This document shows, in pieces, positions 23,165-33,084 of a stretch of DNA of 64,000 nucleotides. Source of the stretch: Megaustenia siamemsis (Eukaryota > Mollusca > Gastropoda > Stylommatophora > Ariophantidae); NCBI GenBank assembly GCA_032433765.1, contig JAVIAB010000160.1, forward strand, positions 18,451,549 through 18,515,548. Reading direction: 5' to 3'. The stretch's first letter is position 1. Each line of letters opens with the position of its first letter. The notes beneath the pieces are model-generated. The model did not search any database. It was given only the letters and a program-made list of their open reading frames with translations, and was not told the DNA's origin. The position numbers and the translations under genes are program-made.

Positions 23165-23664
23165 AAGAAGACAAAAATATGTACTCGGCTGAACGTTTAC
23201 ACTGTAATGTTATTTATAAAATAACTGCTTTAGAATAAAACTGGTTCAAAAAAAGCATATTTTGATATAGATTACGTCTAAATATGACTAAAACAAACCG
23301 GGTCGCCTTGTTTTTTTTTTTGGTGTCTTTCAGCGTTGTCATTAATCATCGAGCTGTAAAAGGTATTAAGATATTCGTTCTATTAGTCTGTTGACTTGTA
23401 TCCTATACTAATTACAAAGGTTTAGACAAACAGCGAACTAGAGTGAATAATCTATAAACATACAGCTATACATACATACACACACACATACATACACTCA
23501 CAAACAGACAGAGAGAGAGAGAGAGAGAGAGAGCGAGACAGAAATATACCTTAGTTACGAAGCCGGCACATTGATGAAAGAAAATAACTTGTTATACTAA
23601 AAACTATATCTTGTTTGGTATCTATTTGCGTGTCTCGAGATGAAGGATTTAAAAATAAATAACG

Positions 23665-23703
<39 letters not shown>

Positions 23704-25467
23704 TTTTATTAGTAGTAAATTACTTGTTTATTTAGTAACGCGCCTATGTGTTAAACTTCATCTTTTTAGTGCACGCACAATAAACCCTCAAGTGCTATAC
23801 AATGCCAAACGCCACTCGCGAGAGAGCAATTATATCAATTATCCCCGGGACGCGTGGGGAACAATAGCCTTCTTTCGGCCACTGGAGCGTACTGGTACAG
23901 TTTCATTCTGGGGTGCTCTATTGGATACTGTTAATATGGGGTATTTATTTTAATGTTAAACAGGATTAGTTACAAGTATAGTAGCTTTATTGTTTTTTTT
24001 AAAGGAACTAAACATTAAACATATAACTACTCTTAAAATTATCTTTACAACGAGTCCAAACTCGACTATATGTGAATAAAAAATAAGCTAACCATCACTA
24101 TCATGTGTCGTTCTATCTGATAATAATTCCGGGTTTAAAAACGATTATTTAGATGATGAAAATACAAAAAAAAATGTTTGGGACTTACCCCTAAACATCA
24201 GTTTCTTCTTCTATCACATTACCATGACAGACTGTATAAGATGTAGGGGTGTTACGGTGTACACCATACGAAAGGTCGGTCATTTTACCTTTGTTAGCGT
24301 AATACCGTCGCTCAACTATGATTATCTATAATATTCATCTTACTACCACTATAGGGCAGACCTCTTAGTTATACATCACGTATGCGTCACCTTTATTAAT
24401 AACATTAACGGTAAGTTACGACTATCATATAGGTACATATGTTTGTGGAGTTCGCGTTTTGGGGTCGATTCTTTTAGTGGTTCTTATTGCTTACGGTGTG
24501 TTGATATTGATAACCACTTTATAGTGATGTAACGAATGTGTATGTACATATTGGGTGAGCGATTGATCGTTCTACTTATCACTTCAATATTTATTTATAC
24601 AGCTATTTGTATACTGAATCACACAAACACACAATCATCTCTCCATCAAACCCTGCTATTCATCCGCTTGTTCTACGACCCACACACGAACACAGGTACC
24701 TCTCCATCAATAAACATTACATTTTGTATCAGTCAGCGAAGCTATCCGAAGACTGGTCCTTTTGTTTACTCTCTGAGTAATATGCACATACACACACATG
24801 AACACGCACACAGGCTTTTTTGGGGGGGCTCTGTTCCCAAATATACATGCTCTGTGAGGCAGCTGACATGTACTACACCTATCTTTCCTCCTAAGCTCGT
24901 TGGGGTACACTCTCGATCTCCTCTATTAGTGGACTTAGCTTGATCTTAATATATTTCTTACACCTATGTTATAAATTCGATAATTCCAGTCAGCATAGCG
25001 ACGCAGCGAGACCGCTTGGGAAAAAGAAATCTTTACTCTCACGGGAGCGGTTTATTGATTGGGTCATTATGTGACCCGGTAGGAGACTATCGTTCTTTCA
25101 TGTCGTCAGCGTGAATTACCTGATTAAATATCACTGATTATGGTCCGTATCTATCTTAATTACGGTCCCTTATGGTCCCTTGGATATAATAACTATTAAC
25201 TTATTACTATTATATGTATATATACTCACCATAACTATGAAATAACTAACGTATCACTACTCCCTAATATGGTACTTTCACTTCCGGAGTGGGCGTGGTC
25301 TATAGCCGGACAACACATACACACACTAGCTCCTATTGGAAGTCACTTTGGCGGGAAAACTGATGTCCGTCACTCATGACTCATTAATTATCCCCTCAAA
25401 GAGTTGAACCCCTTCATGCACTATACAAGCCCTATTCATATATACATATATATCATGACATCACTCT
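23165..25467. other. Non-coding part of right arm
   Basis: Mirror of 12001-14292, with GA and TA microsatellites near 23508-23533 and 23668-23700. No gene recognised. Confidence 0.6.
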
Positions 25468-25508
25468 GGCTTGGCGCAGCTTGCCGCAGCTTGCCGCGGC
25501 TTGCCGTA
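25468..25508. repeat. GC-rich 10-bp repeat near right tip
   Basis: Mirror copy of 11960-12000 (CAGCTTGCCG-type units). Confidence 0.7.
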
Positions 25509-25613
25509 GTCTCTATATAACTCCTGTACTCATAGGGTACTGGACTTCGTAGGGTATACCCTACTCTTTGGTCAACTAAAAAACCGAGAGCGTTTCCTTC
25601 CTGGTCTACTACT

Positions 25614-25619
25614 TACCAG
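25614..25619. repeat. Palindromic element TSD, right (TACCAG)
   Basis: Second copy of the six-base duplication. LINE-I endonuclease sequence resumes directly after it. Confidence 0.93.
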
Positions 25620-26150
25620 TGCTACCGATCTAACAGAAAATCAGACAAAAGGGCGGATATTGACACTTGTAAAGAACAACATCAATGCATGCCAGTTTGA
25701 AGTGTATATGGATTGGGCGGAATATCAAATACTGCACCTTAGGACAGAAATACAGACTTTCACCTAATTAACTACTACTGTCCGAGTGACCGCCCACTAG
25801 CACTAGACACAATTACATTAAAAGAAAGAATAATTGTATGTGGAGACTTTAACAGCCATTCACAGAGCTGGGGCTATGAACATATGGACAAGAGAGGTGA
25901 AGAACTTGAAAATTGGCAGGATGACAATGGGCTTATACTATTAAACCAGACAACAGATCCACCAACATTCTACTCCAGATCATAGCATACCACATCTACA
26001 CCAGACCTTGCTTTCCATTCACCAGACCTAGATTGGAATATCACACGTATTGTTGGGAAACAACTTGGAGGCAGCGACCACGGACCTGTCTTTTTAGTGG
26101 TGCAAAATGAGGTAGTCAGGGAGAGCAGCAATCTCTCCAGATGGAATTAC
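25620..26150 (+). pseudogene. LINE-I endonuclease C-terminal part
   Basis: In mixed frames: KGRILTLVKNNINACQFEVY, NYYCPSDRPLA, the metal-binding motif GDFNSHSQSWG, TPDLAFHSPDLDWNITR and the catalytic SDHGPVFLVV. These are the GDFN and SDH motifs of APE-like endonucleases that nick the target DNA. Frameshifts lie near 25775 and 26155, and a stop near 25983. Confidence 0.85.
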
Positions 26151-26169
26151 AAAAAAGGCAGACTGGAAA

Positions 26170-26709
26170 ATGTATCAACATTATACCAGTGAACTGACTA
26201 AAGATATAAATACAGACAGCGACATCAACAAAATAATTTATGAATTAAGTAGACTAATAATACAAGCTGCCAGTGAAACAATACCTAGAGGGGCACGGAA
26301 ACACTACAAACCATACTGGAGTAGTGAACTAGAGCAACTGCACAATGACATGGAAATATCTCGAAAGCAAACAGAAAAAAAAACCTGTCAAGAACACCAC
26401 AATAACTACCAGCATGCTAAAGCCAAATTTCAATGGACTAAACTACAAGCCAGACGGAGCAGCTGCAAAGAGAAAACAGAGTCATTGAATCTTGAACGAG
26501 ACACACGAAAATTGTGGAAGCTTGTAAAACAGCTGAACGATGAGGGTACAGAAAGGAACACCAAAATTACACTGAAGAAGGATGGAAACATCCTAACAGG
26601 TAAGCATGCAGCAAATCACTTTGCAGACTCCTTTGCAAATAACAATAATATTGAAATTAGCCTAGAGAAACGACAAGAGACCCGTTTAAAACAACAAAAT
26701 GCAAGATAA
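26170..26709 (+). pseudogene. LINE-I EN-RT linker
   Basis: A 179-residue frame rich in charged and helical sequence (RGARKHYKPYWSSELEQLHN, then RDTRKLWKLVKQLND), typical of the region just before RT in I-type LINEs. A TAA at 26707 separates it from the RT frame; both are in frame 1, so a single in-frame stop divides them. Confidence 0.8.
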
Positions 26710-26730
26710 GAAGAAATCGCACATGAAGTC

Positions 26731-28368
26731 ATGGAAATACCCATTATGCAAAGAGAGCTAGAGCTGGCAATATCCAAATTAAAAATGAAAAAGTCACCAG
26801 GCAGTGATGGAGTGTCCAATGAAAAGATTAAGAACTTGGGAACTGCAGCTAAAGCAAAACTACTGCAGATCTACAACATTTGCTGGATCACAGGTAAAGT
26901 GCCACAGGCATGGAGAGAAGCAATTATGATACCATTACTAAAGCCAGGAAAAGATGGTTCAACGACATCCAGCTATAGACCAATCAGCCTTACAAGCTGT
27001 TTGTGTAAAACAATGGAACGTATAATCAATCTCAGACTGCAGTGGTACCTGGAAAGTGAAAACCTCCTTGTCCCACAACAACCAGGCTTTAGACAGTGTT
27101 ACTCTACCGAAGATCAGGTAACCTATCTTTCCCAGGAAATTGAGGACGCGTTTCAAGAAAAGAAACTGGTACTAGCAACATGGATAGACCTAAAGAAAGC
27201 ATTTGATAAGGTATGGAAGGAAGGACTTTTGAAGAAAATGAGAAATTATGGAGTAAATGGCAGGATGTACAAATGGGTCAAAGCATACCTGCATAACAGG
27301 AGAGCCAGAGTGCAACTGGATGGTCTTAAGAGTAAGAAGGTCTTACTGCGTCAGGGCGTTCCACAGGGAGGGGTACTATCTCCAACACTTTTTCTGATCT
27401 ACATCAATGACCTAGTTACTAAACTACCACATGGCATCAAAGTGGCAATGTATGCAGATGACTTGGTAATGTGGTGCACAGAGGAGTATGCAACAGTGGC
27501 CTCCAAATTGTTACAAAGAGCTATGAATGCACTGAATTCATGGACAAATAGATGGTGTATCAGCATCAATACAGACAAATGCAATACTACACTTTTCACT
27601 CTTTCCACAAAACAAAAAGTAGGAGCCATCTACATAAACAATGAGCCTGTGAAAGAAGACATGCAAGCTACATATCTCGGAGTTACATTTGATAACAAAC
27701 TATCTTGGAAACAGCAGATAAATAAGGCAAAACAAAAAGCAAGGAGAAAGTTGACTATTCTAAGAAAGCTGTGTGCAACCATATGGGGTGCAAGTGGGAA
27801 AATACTCAGTAAAGTTTACCAACAGAGTATACGCCCACATTTAGAATATGGATCATCTGCATGGTGCTTAGCATCAAACACCACACTGCTAGAACTGGAC
27901 AAAGTACAGAACCAGACACTTAGGGTCATCACAGGAGCAATGAAATCAACACCAATATTGGAGATGGAGAAATTGTGGAGGATACCAGCACTGAGAGAAC
28001 GGAGGGACACAAAGGTGCTGATACAGGCAGAAAAATTTGTATGCATGCCGAGACATCCAATGAAGGACCGATTCCAAAATCTTGCATTGGGACGACTTAA
28101 GAGAAGCAGTTTTATCCACCAAGCCAAGCGTATTAGTAGACAAACACCAGACATGCCAAGAGTTGTTAACCCCCTACTGCCCATACCAGAACAGACTCCC
28201 TGGACAGATGAATCAGGATTATCAGTTCAAATACGGACAGAAGTGAAAGGAATAGTTGACAAAGAGGAACAAAATAGTCTACAGCGAAAAACAATAATTA
28301 TCAGTTTCCTGGATGAAGAATACCCACAAGTCCTATGGATTCGTGTGTATACAGATGGATCAGCATAG
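26731..28368 (+). pseudogene. LINE-I reverse transcriptase (545 residues)
   Basis: The longest real coding remnant in the window. Residues 19-27 MKKSPGSDG, 80-90 SSYRPISLTSC, motif A ATWIDLKKAFDKVW near 149-162 (catalytic D153), motif B RQGVPQGGVLSPTLF near 207-221, motif C MYADDLVMW at 240-248, then YLGVTFDNKLSW and the thumb HLEYGSSAWCL. All three catalytic aspartates are present. The frame ends at a TAG just inside the RNase H start (YTDGSA). Homology begins before the ATG at 26731, so that ATG is not the true start. Confidence 0.92.
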
Positions 28369-28960
28369 AATGCAGTAAAGAATGGGTGGAGCAGGTGCAT
28401 ATATAGAGTACCCAAATAAAACTAGGGATGTGAATAAAATAGCAACAGGAAAGTATTGTCACAAATATGATGCAGAAATACAAGCAATAAAGTTGGCAAT
28501 AGAAAAACTGCTGAACAGTAATCTTAGCCCACAGCCTGTAGTGTTTTTGATAGATGCAAGATCAGTACTCCAGGCACTACAATCCAGAAAATTACCACAT
28601 CTGCAGACCTTATTGACTGAACTCTGCAAGCACCACAGGCTTGTCCTGCAGTCGATCCCATCTCACTGTAGAATACCAGGAAATGAGAAAGCAGATCAGT
28701 TGGCAAAGGAAGGTTCAACAGGCACACAACTAGATACACCGGTTACATACCATCATAAGAAACAGATGATCAAATCAATCAGAGGACCACAAGCCCCAAA
28801 TCAGGATGCCTTTCATAATATGAATAGATATGAACAAGTTATCATTATACGCCTCAGAACAGGGCACAATCGACTCCATAGTCACATGTATACAAAATTC
28901 AAGATCGGCACATCAACTACTTGTACATTTGGACAGGTGCCCAGACTGCTGAACACATAA
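28340..28960 (+). pseudogene. LINE-I RNase H domain
   Basis: Begins VYTDGSA at the end of the RT frame. After a stop and a +1 shift it resumes at 28382 with MGGAGAYIEYP. Catalytic residues visible are D of YTDGS, E of KYDAEIQAIKLA, D of FLIDARSVLQAL and the late acidic residue of GNEKADQLAKEG, which follows SHCRIPG. It would degrade RNA in the RNA:DNA hybrid. The tail RLRTGHNRLHSHMYTKFKIG leads to the zinc knuckle. Confidence 0.88.
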
Positions 28961-29131
28961 TTCAAGACTGCACTGAATATAGTAGACTGAGGAAAATCCA
29001 TTGGCCCATAGATACAACACTACATACAAAACTATATGGGCCACTGCAAGAATTACAAAAGACAGTAACATTTATACAGGAAACGACCTTGCAGATACAG
29101 ACAATACTTCAGGCGAACGAAAGATACATAG
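28921..29131 (+). pseudogene. LINE-I C-terminal zinc knuckle and tail
   Basis: After another frameshift near 28920 the plus strand reads GAQTAEHIIQDCTEYSRLR, the C-terminal HxxxxC half of the cysteine/histidine knuckle that follows RNase H in I-type LINEs. The preceding CxxC half is damaged (TTCTFG). The frame then runs into SINE-1 sequence. Confidence 0.8.
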
Positions 29132-29144
29132 AAAGGACAAGAGG
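29132..29144. repeat. LINE-I target-site duplication, right
   Basis: AAAGGACAAGAGG, partner of 11312-11324. From here SINE-1 continues. Confidence 0.93.
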
Positions 29145-29358
29145 TAGGGTTCGTTCCAAGCCGACGGCTTCATGTTCACCCAGCCTTTAATGGGTACCGC
29201 ATTTTTTTCTGGGAAAGTAAAGCGGCACGGGCGTAATACCGACCACATTACCCCAAAAATCATGTGCCGAAGGTCTGTACAATTTATAGTCACTAACACC
29301 ATATTCCCTATACGCCACTTGACGTGATAGGGATACGTTACTTTTTTTTTTTTTTTAC
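29145..29358 (+). mobile_element. SINE-1 body, continued after LINE-I
   Basis: Starts TAGGGTTCGTTCCAAGCC (B-box region), followed by the family body with GGTTCACCC-like, GCGGCACGGGCGTAATACCG and CACTAACACCATATTCCC blocks. It ends GATACGTTAC followed by a T-run and AC. The TSD follows at 29359. Confidence 0.92.
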
Positions 29359-29369
29359 AGTGAATATTG
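29359..29369. repeat. SINE-1 target-site duplication, right
   Basis: AGTGAATATTG, partner of 11264-11274. Confidence 0.85.
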
Positions 29370-29998
29370 TGTTAGTGTCTATATCTTCCCACGACAAGTG
29401 CGTTTTTTTGTGTTAAATCTCCTGCCCACCAGCATAACAGTTATTGGTAAACATTTTAATTAATTCAAACACACCTTTACTGTCATTTTATTACTATATT
29501 GCGTTTCATACGACATCGAACTCGTTGCAAAATGTCTCAACCTAAGAGAGACCAACAACTGTACCAAATAATATAAAAGAGCCGTCCCCATCCCCACAGG
29601 TCTGTCATAAAAACGCGCTCAGGACTCTCCGACTTAATTTAAATTTATCTGCCGACCAGCTATTCTCTTTTAGCACTCAGTTACTCCTCGGTACAAGTCG
29701 TTAACCTTTCCCCACCCTGTGCCCAGTGTTTTCTCGTCTGAAAATATTCAAAGGACCTCTACGACTTTACCTTACTCAAGTAATAAAACGCGTTCGTGGG
29801 CGGTTTTACGTTGACCTTGAGTTTTCATGTCAGGTTTTATTATTTATTTTCATAGAAAAATAATGGCTATATGATAGTCACTATATTAACATGTATACTA
29901 CACCATGCGTGTGAATCACATATAGAAGAAGCCAATTATTATGATTTTATCATTATCACTATATAACTCAGAACTACAACTACCTTAGACCCACTATA
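29370..29998. other. No gene seen
   Basis: AT-rich, with stops in all frames. No recognised repeat. Confidence 0.5.
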
Positions 29999-30026
29999 AT
30001 CATCATCATCATCATCATCATCATCA
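29999..30026. repeat. (ATC)n microsatellite / LINE tail
   Basis: Nine ATC units. This is the GAT-rich 3' tail of the minus-strand LINE-B fragment that follows. Confidence 0.9.
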
Positions 30027-30212
30027 AGTGCCTTCTCCGCAACGAAGGTTGGCTACCATGGATTGCCATTCTACTCTGTTTCTTGCTTTGATGGTGCAGG
30101 CTGTCATAGATTGACTTGTTCATCTTTTGATGTTACTCGTCCATGTTAGTCTTGGTCTGCCTCTGCCTCTTTTACCTTGTATTTTCCATTCCATTATTAC
30201 TTCTAGTAAGCT
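30027..30212 (-). mobile_element. LINE-B 3' end fragment
   Basis: The minus strand encodes the terminal LINE-B signature (GRGRPRLTWTSNIKRWTSQ-like, then ACTIKARNRVEW and ANLRCGEGT). It is abutted head-to-head by another LINE-B copy at 30213, forming an inverted pair. Confidence 0.8.
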
Positions 30213-30572
30213 ATGGTAAGAAAATTGAAGCCTTTGAAATGAGGATTTATAGAAGAATAGGTAGAATTGGATGGAAACAAAGATGAAGTTTTAAAACAGC
30301 TGAAAATAAAAAGAGAACTACTAAATACAATCAAGACAAGACAAATGAAATTTTTGGGGCATGTTAAAAGAGAGAACAGCCTACTAAAAGTAATATTGGA
30401 AGGAAAAATACAAGGTAAAAGAGGCAGAGGCAGACCAAGACTAACATGGACGAGTAACATCAAAAGATGGACAAGTCAATTTATGACAGCCTGCACCATC
30501 AAAGCAAGAAACAGAGTAGAATGGCGATCCACGGTAGCCAACCTTCGTTGCGGAGAAGGCACACGATGATGA
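30213..30572 (+). mobile_element. LINE-B 3' fragment
   Basis: Plus-strand copy spanning EMRIYRRIGRIGWK-like to ANLRCGEGTR, with a 100-residue open frame from 30267. It contains RELLNTIKTRQMKFLGHVKR and KRGRGRPRLTWTSNIKRW and ends in GATGATGATGATG. The last 185 bp are the inverse of 30027-30212. Confidence 0.85.
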
Positions 30573-30639
30573 TGATGAGGTGAAAAATTAAATTAAATGC
30601 ACAAAAACTAGAAGCAGTTGATACATTGAAATACGTGCG

Positions 30640-30931
30640 GTAAATGAGTGGTAAAAGAGAGTTAATTTCCAATATTAGGAAGAAACAATCATCATTTTTT
30701 GGCCATGTAATGAGAAGAGAACAGCTGGAATATGTTGTAAAAACTGGAAAAATTGGGGAACGAAGAGATAAAGGGAAACAAAGAGAAAAGATACCAGATA
30801 GCTTAAGAGAATGGCTTGGCAGAAGGTCAACAACAGAAATGATAAATAACTGTCGTGATCGAAAGTTGTGGAGAGACATGATCACCTACGCCAGGAGGAT
30901 AGGAACTTGATGATGATGATGATGATGATGA
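30640..30931 (+). mobile_element. LINE-A 3' fragment with (GAT)n tail
   Basis: An 88-residue frame holds GKRELISNIRKKQSSFFGHV, RREQLEYV and SLREWLGRRSTTEMINNC, ending at the LINE-A 3' end and a (GAT)7 tail (30909-30931). The tail served as the insertion site of the next element. Confidence 0.85.
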
Positions 30932-31140
30932 TCTATCTTTCGTTTGCCTGACGTACGTGCGTGGCATCCTGATTGTTGTAGTGCGCCTTTTGGCTGGTTG
31001 CCTCCGACTTCAGCACTGAAACTTGCTAGAGCAGACTGTGGTCTTGCTCGGTTGTAGGAAGGCCTGGCCAGTCTTGGTTTTCAGTCCCTGGTGACTGGTA
31101 AGCCCCATCCCCACGACAAGGAGCTGGCCTTTATGAGGGA
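30932..31140 (-). mobile_element. RIME-like internally deleted LINE-I
   Basis: On the minus strand, about 180 bases match the LINE-I leader (11325-11503) from CCTCATAAAGGCCAGCTCC to GGATGCCACGCAC. They are joined directly to the LINE-I 3' terminus (GTCAGGCAAACGAAAGATAG versus CTTCAGGCGAACGAAAGATA at 29108-29127). All coding sequence is missing. It sits in a GAT microsatellite, with GAT repeats on both sides as probable TSD. This matches the layout of trypanosome RIME relative to ingi. Confidence 0.8.
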
Positions 31141-31367
31141 TGATGATGATGAAATGAGGGGAGATTACTCGTTTAGCAGGACGCTAAACTAGGAAATTAG
31201 CAGTACATACCAGACAGCTTATCAAGACTGCCGTGGAACCATCAGGATATATAGTTTATAAAAGTTGTGTTGACATGTTAGAAAGTTTGAAGTTTTCTGT
31301 AGGCTTCAAAAAAAGAGTATACAGGGAAGATTTTTTAATTTTAATTTTCTTTTTTTTCTCCTTCTAG

Positions 31368-31374
31368 TTCTCTC

Positions 31375-31431
<57 letters not shown>

Positions 31432-31434
31432 TTC
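31368..31434. repeat. (CT)n microsatellite
   Basis: CT runs with CTAT interruptions. Confidence 0.95.
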
Positions 31435-32510
31435 TGCGATCAAGACTCAATCATAGTAGGATTCCATACTCTCTCATGAAGTCAGCTGTCTGTTTAAGCG
31501 AACCTATTGCCCCATATAGTTTCTCCTCCAGGGAGGTGGTTGTGTACAACGTTCTCTTCTCAGGTCTGTGTACTGTGGACAATCCTGTAGAACATGATTT
31601 ATAGTCATATTGTCCAGTGTACAGTGGCATAGGCTGGTTGTACCTATTTTGAATTTGGTGAACATGTGATTTCTCATTCTATTGTGGCCAGTGCGCAGGC
31701 GAAGTATGATGACTTGATCCCTCCATGATAGTTGGTGGTATCCGTCACTCTCGTTATGCTTTGGGTGTTCTCGTCTCCATTTTTCATGGAACTGACCCTG
31801 AGAGCTGATAATACTGACAGTGCATCAGTCAGAATCATCAATTTATTGTGCATGTTATTTTTGTGTCGAGTAGCCAGTGTTGCAGCATCTCTGATGGCCT
31901 CAGTTTCTGCTTTAAAGTTGTTTGAGAATTTTCCAGTAGCTATTGACTTGATGATCTCGTCCTGATTATTAAGCGTCAAGAACACCCCCCACCCCCCACC
32001 CCCTTCCATTTCTGGTGACATTTGTAACAGAGCCATTTGTGTATATCTGGGACCAAGAGTCCTGTGGGTAGGTATCGTGTATGCGTTTTTCTGCTACGTG
32101 TTTTCTTTCTGTGTCTGATTGGGTGCCTTTTTTCATGATTCCTGTTATATTTTCCTTAAGTTCTGGTATTTTATGCTTTCCATGAGGAGACATATCAGAT
32201 GGGCCCAAGGTTTCGATATTGTTTGGGAAAGTACTGGGTCCCCAGTAGTTAGTTCATTGGCAATTGCAGCGAAGTTGCTCCTCTTTAGTCGTACAATTCC
32301 AGAACCATTTATTGTTTGGTGTATGGGGTGGCTAAAGAGCCATCTATATTTCTCTGCTTGTTACAATACTTTAGTGACTCGTTTGTCATCTAAGGGTTGT
32401 AAACCTGTTACTGTTTCTAGAGTCTTGATAGGTATAAATTTTATAGCACCAATGATGGTACGGGCAGCTTGGTTCTGTGTGCTGTTAATTTTGCTATCCT
32501 TCTAGTTCAA
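31435..32510 (-). mobile_element. Second LINE-I-type fragment
   Basis: The minus strand carries the 3' half of an I-type LINE related to, but clearly different from, the copy at 25620-29131: a post-RT region (PLDDKRVTKVL, AEKYRWLFSHPIHQ-like), RNase H and the C-terminal RLRTGHNRMRNHMFTKFKIG followed by an H-LQDC knuckle. Its 3' boundary is near the CT microsatellite. It carries stops and shifts. Confidence 0.8.
31674..32036 (-). pseudogene. RNase H of the second LINE-I
   Basis: A 120-residue frame. GWGVFLTLNNQDEI near the N-terminus, KAETEAIRDAATLA (catalytic E) and LMILTDALSVLSAL (catalytic D) are visible. The first catalytic D lies upstream in another frame (IYTNGS, with N replacing D) and the late HC-region is lost, so it is inactive. 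Confidence 0.75.
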
Positions 32511-32569
32511 AATTATTATATTTTAAAAATTATGTTTTAAAATTTAAATACATATTTGTATGTGTTTTG

Positions 32570-32690
32570 TATGTTTTTTTCCTGCTGAATGCCTATTTAG
32601 TCGAAACGTCGTTCTGGCTTGTGCTATCCGCTTGTTACGTGAAGCTTTAACCATTATCGTTTTTTTTTTCCTTTTATATAAATATATATA
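32570..32690 (+). mobile_element. Possible Penelope-like relic with degenerate hammerhead
   Basis: Contains CTGCTGAATGCC, TTTAGTCGAAACGTCGTTC and GTGAAGCTTTAACCATTATCG. The CTGA...CGAAACGTC arrangement recalls the hammerhead ribozyme core in terminal repeats of Penelope-like elements, but the CTGATGA box is degenerate. Related stretches lie at 33719-33785 (minus) and 34560-34695. No RT or GIY-YIG coding is seen. Confidence 0.35.
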
Positions 32691-33084
32691 TAGTTTTCAC
32701 GTCTCCTTTAAAAAGAGAGTCAGGAATCCCAGTTGGAAAGCGTCATGATCTCCGTAGAATGGAGGAATCTCTGAGCTAGCAATCAACAGGTGAGTTATCA
32801 ATCAACAACTGAGCTACCAATCAACAATATTTCTGTAATTCAACCCCAGCACTTCAAATCTTCTATAGTCTATGCCGTTGAGAAACCATCTCGCGATTTC
32901 TTCACGCGTGACCCACTTTCTCCATTCATGCAGTGATCAGCTGGTGGCAAGATTTTCTCACACATCTAGAGTTTCACAGAATCTCACTCCATGAGTTTCT
33001 GGCAGTAGTCGAGGGCTGTACGTTCTACAGAGTGCAGGAAATTAGATTTACATCGAACAAAGAAAAGCAGGAGATTGATTTCTT
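32691..33084. other. No gene seen
   Basis: Contains two to three imperfect copies of a 22-bp GAGCTAGCAATCAACA-like unit near 32775-32830. Otherwise anonymous. Confidence 0.5.

Larger units (their letters stand above)
11854..25613. mobile_element. Giant palindromic transposable element (13,760 bp)
   Basis: A discrete element flanked by the TSD TACCAG, starting AGTAGTAGACCAGG and ending with its exact complement CCTGGTCTACTACT. The whole element is two inverted arms (11854-18636 and 18668-25613) around a 31-bp spacer. Mirror offsets are identical for at least the first 1.08 kb and the last 0.8 kb of the arms. From the tip inwards each arm holds: a GC-rich short repeat; about 2.3 kb of low-complexity non-coding DNA with TC and TA microsatellites; an array of about 145-bp units; a 270-bp segment; a 21-bp array; an ACT/ACA-rich tract; and a LINE-B scrap at the centre. 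No transposase, integrase, polymerase or capsid frame is recognisable. The 6-bp TSD, AG-type ends and long inverted repeats fit Polinton/Maverick-like elements (established family traits); non-autonomy is inference. Foldback or IS3EU/Dada-like origins are not excluded. Confidence 0.9.
18668..25613 (-). repeat. Right arm of the giant palindrome
   Basis: 6,946 bp, nearly identical to the left arm in inverse. Scattered differences (for example near 23408, 23240 and 23808) and an expanded 145-bp array show that the two arms are distinct sequences that have diverged slightly. Confidence 0.95.
25620..29131 (+). mobile_element. LINE-I main body (EN, RT, RNase H, zinc knuckle)
   Basis: Continuation of the LINE that starts at 11325; without the inserted palindrome the element is about 4.04 kb. 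Order of domains: remainder of the APE endonuclease (25620-26100), linker, reverse transcriptase (26731-28000), RNase H (about 28340-28730) and a C-terminal HIIQDC zinc-knuckle remnant near 28950. This order, with RNase H after RT, fits the I/Nimb group of non-LTR retrotransposons. At least four frameshifts and three stops make it inactive. It ends ATACATAG directly before the 13-bp TSD, with no poly-A tail. Confidence 0.9.

Noticed and set aside
25620..29131. LINE-I as an active, autonomous retrotransposon
   Set aside because: RT and RNase H catalytic residues survive, but there are at least four frameshifts, three stops and a 13.76-kb insertion in the endonuclease.
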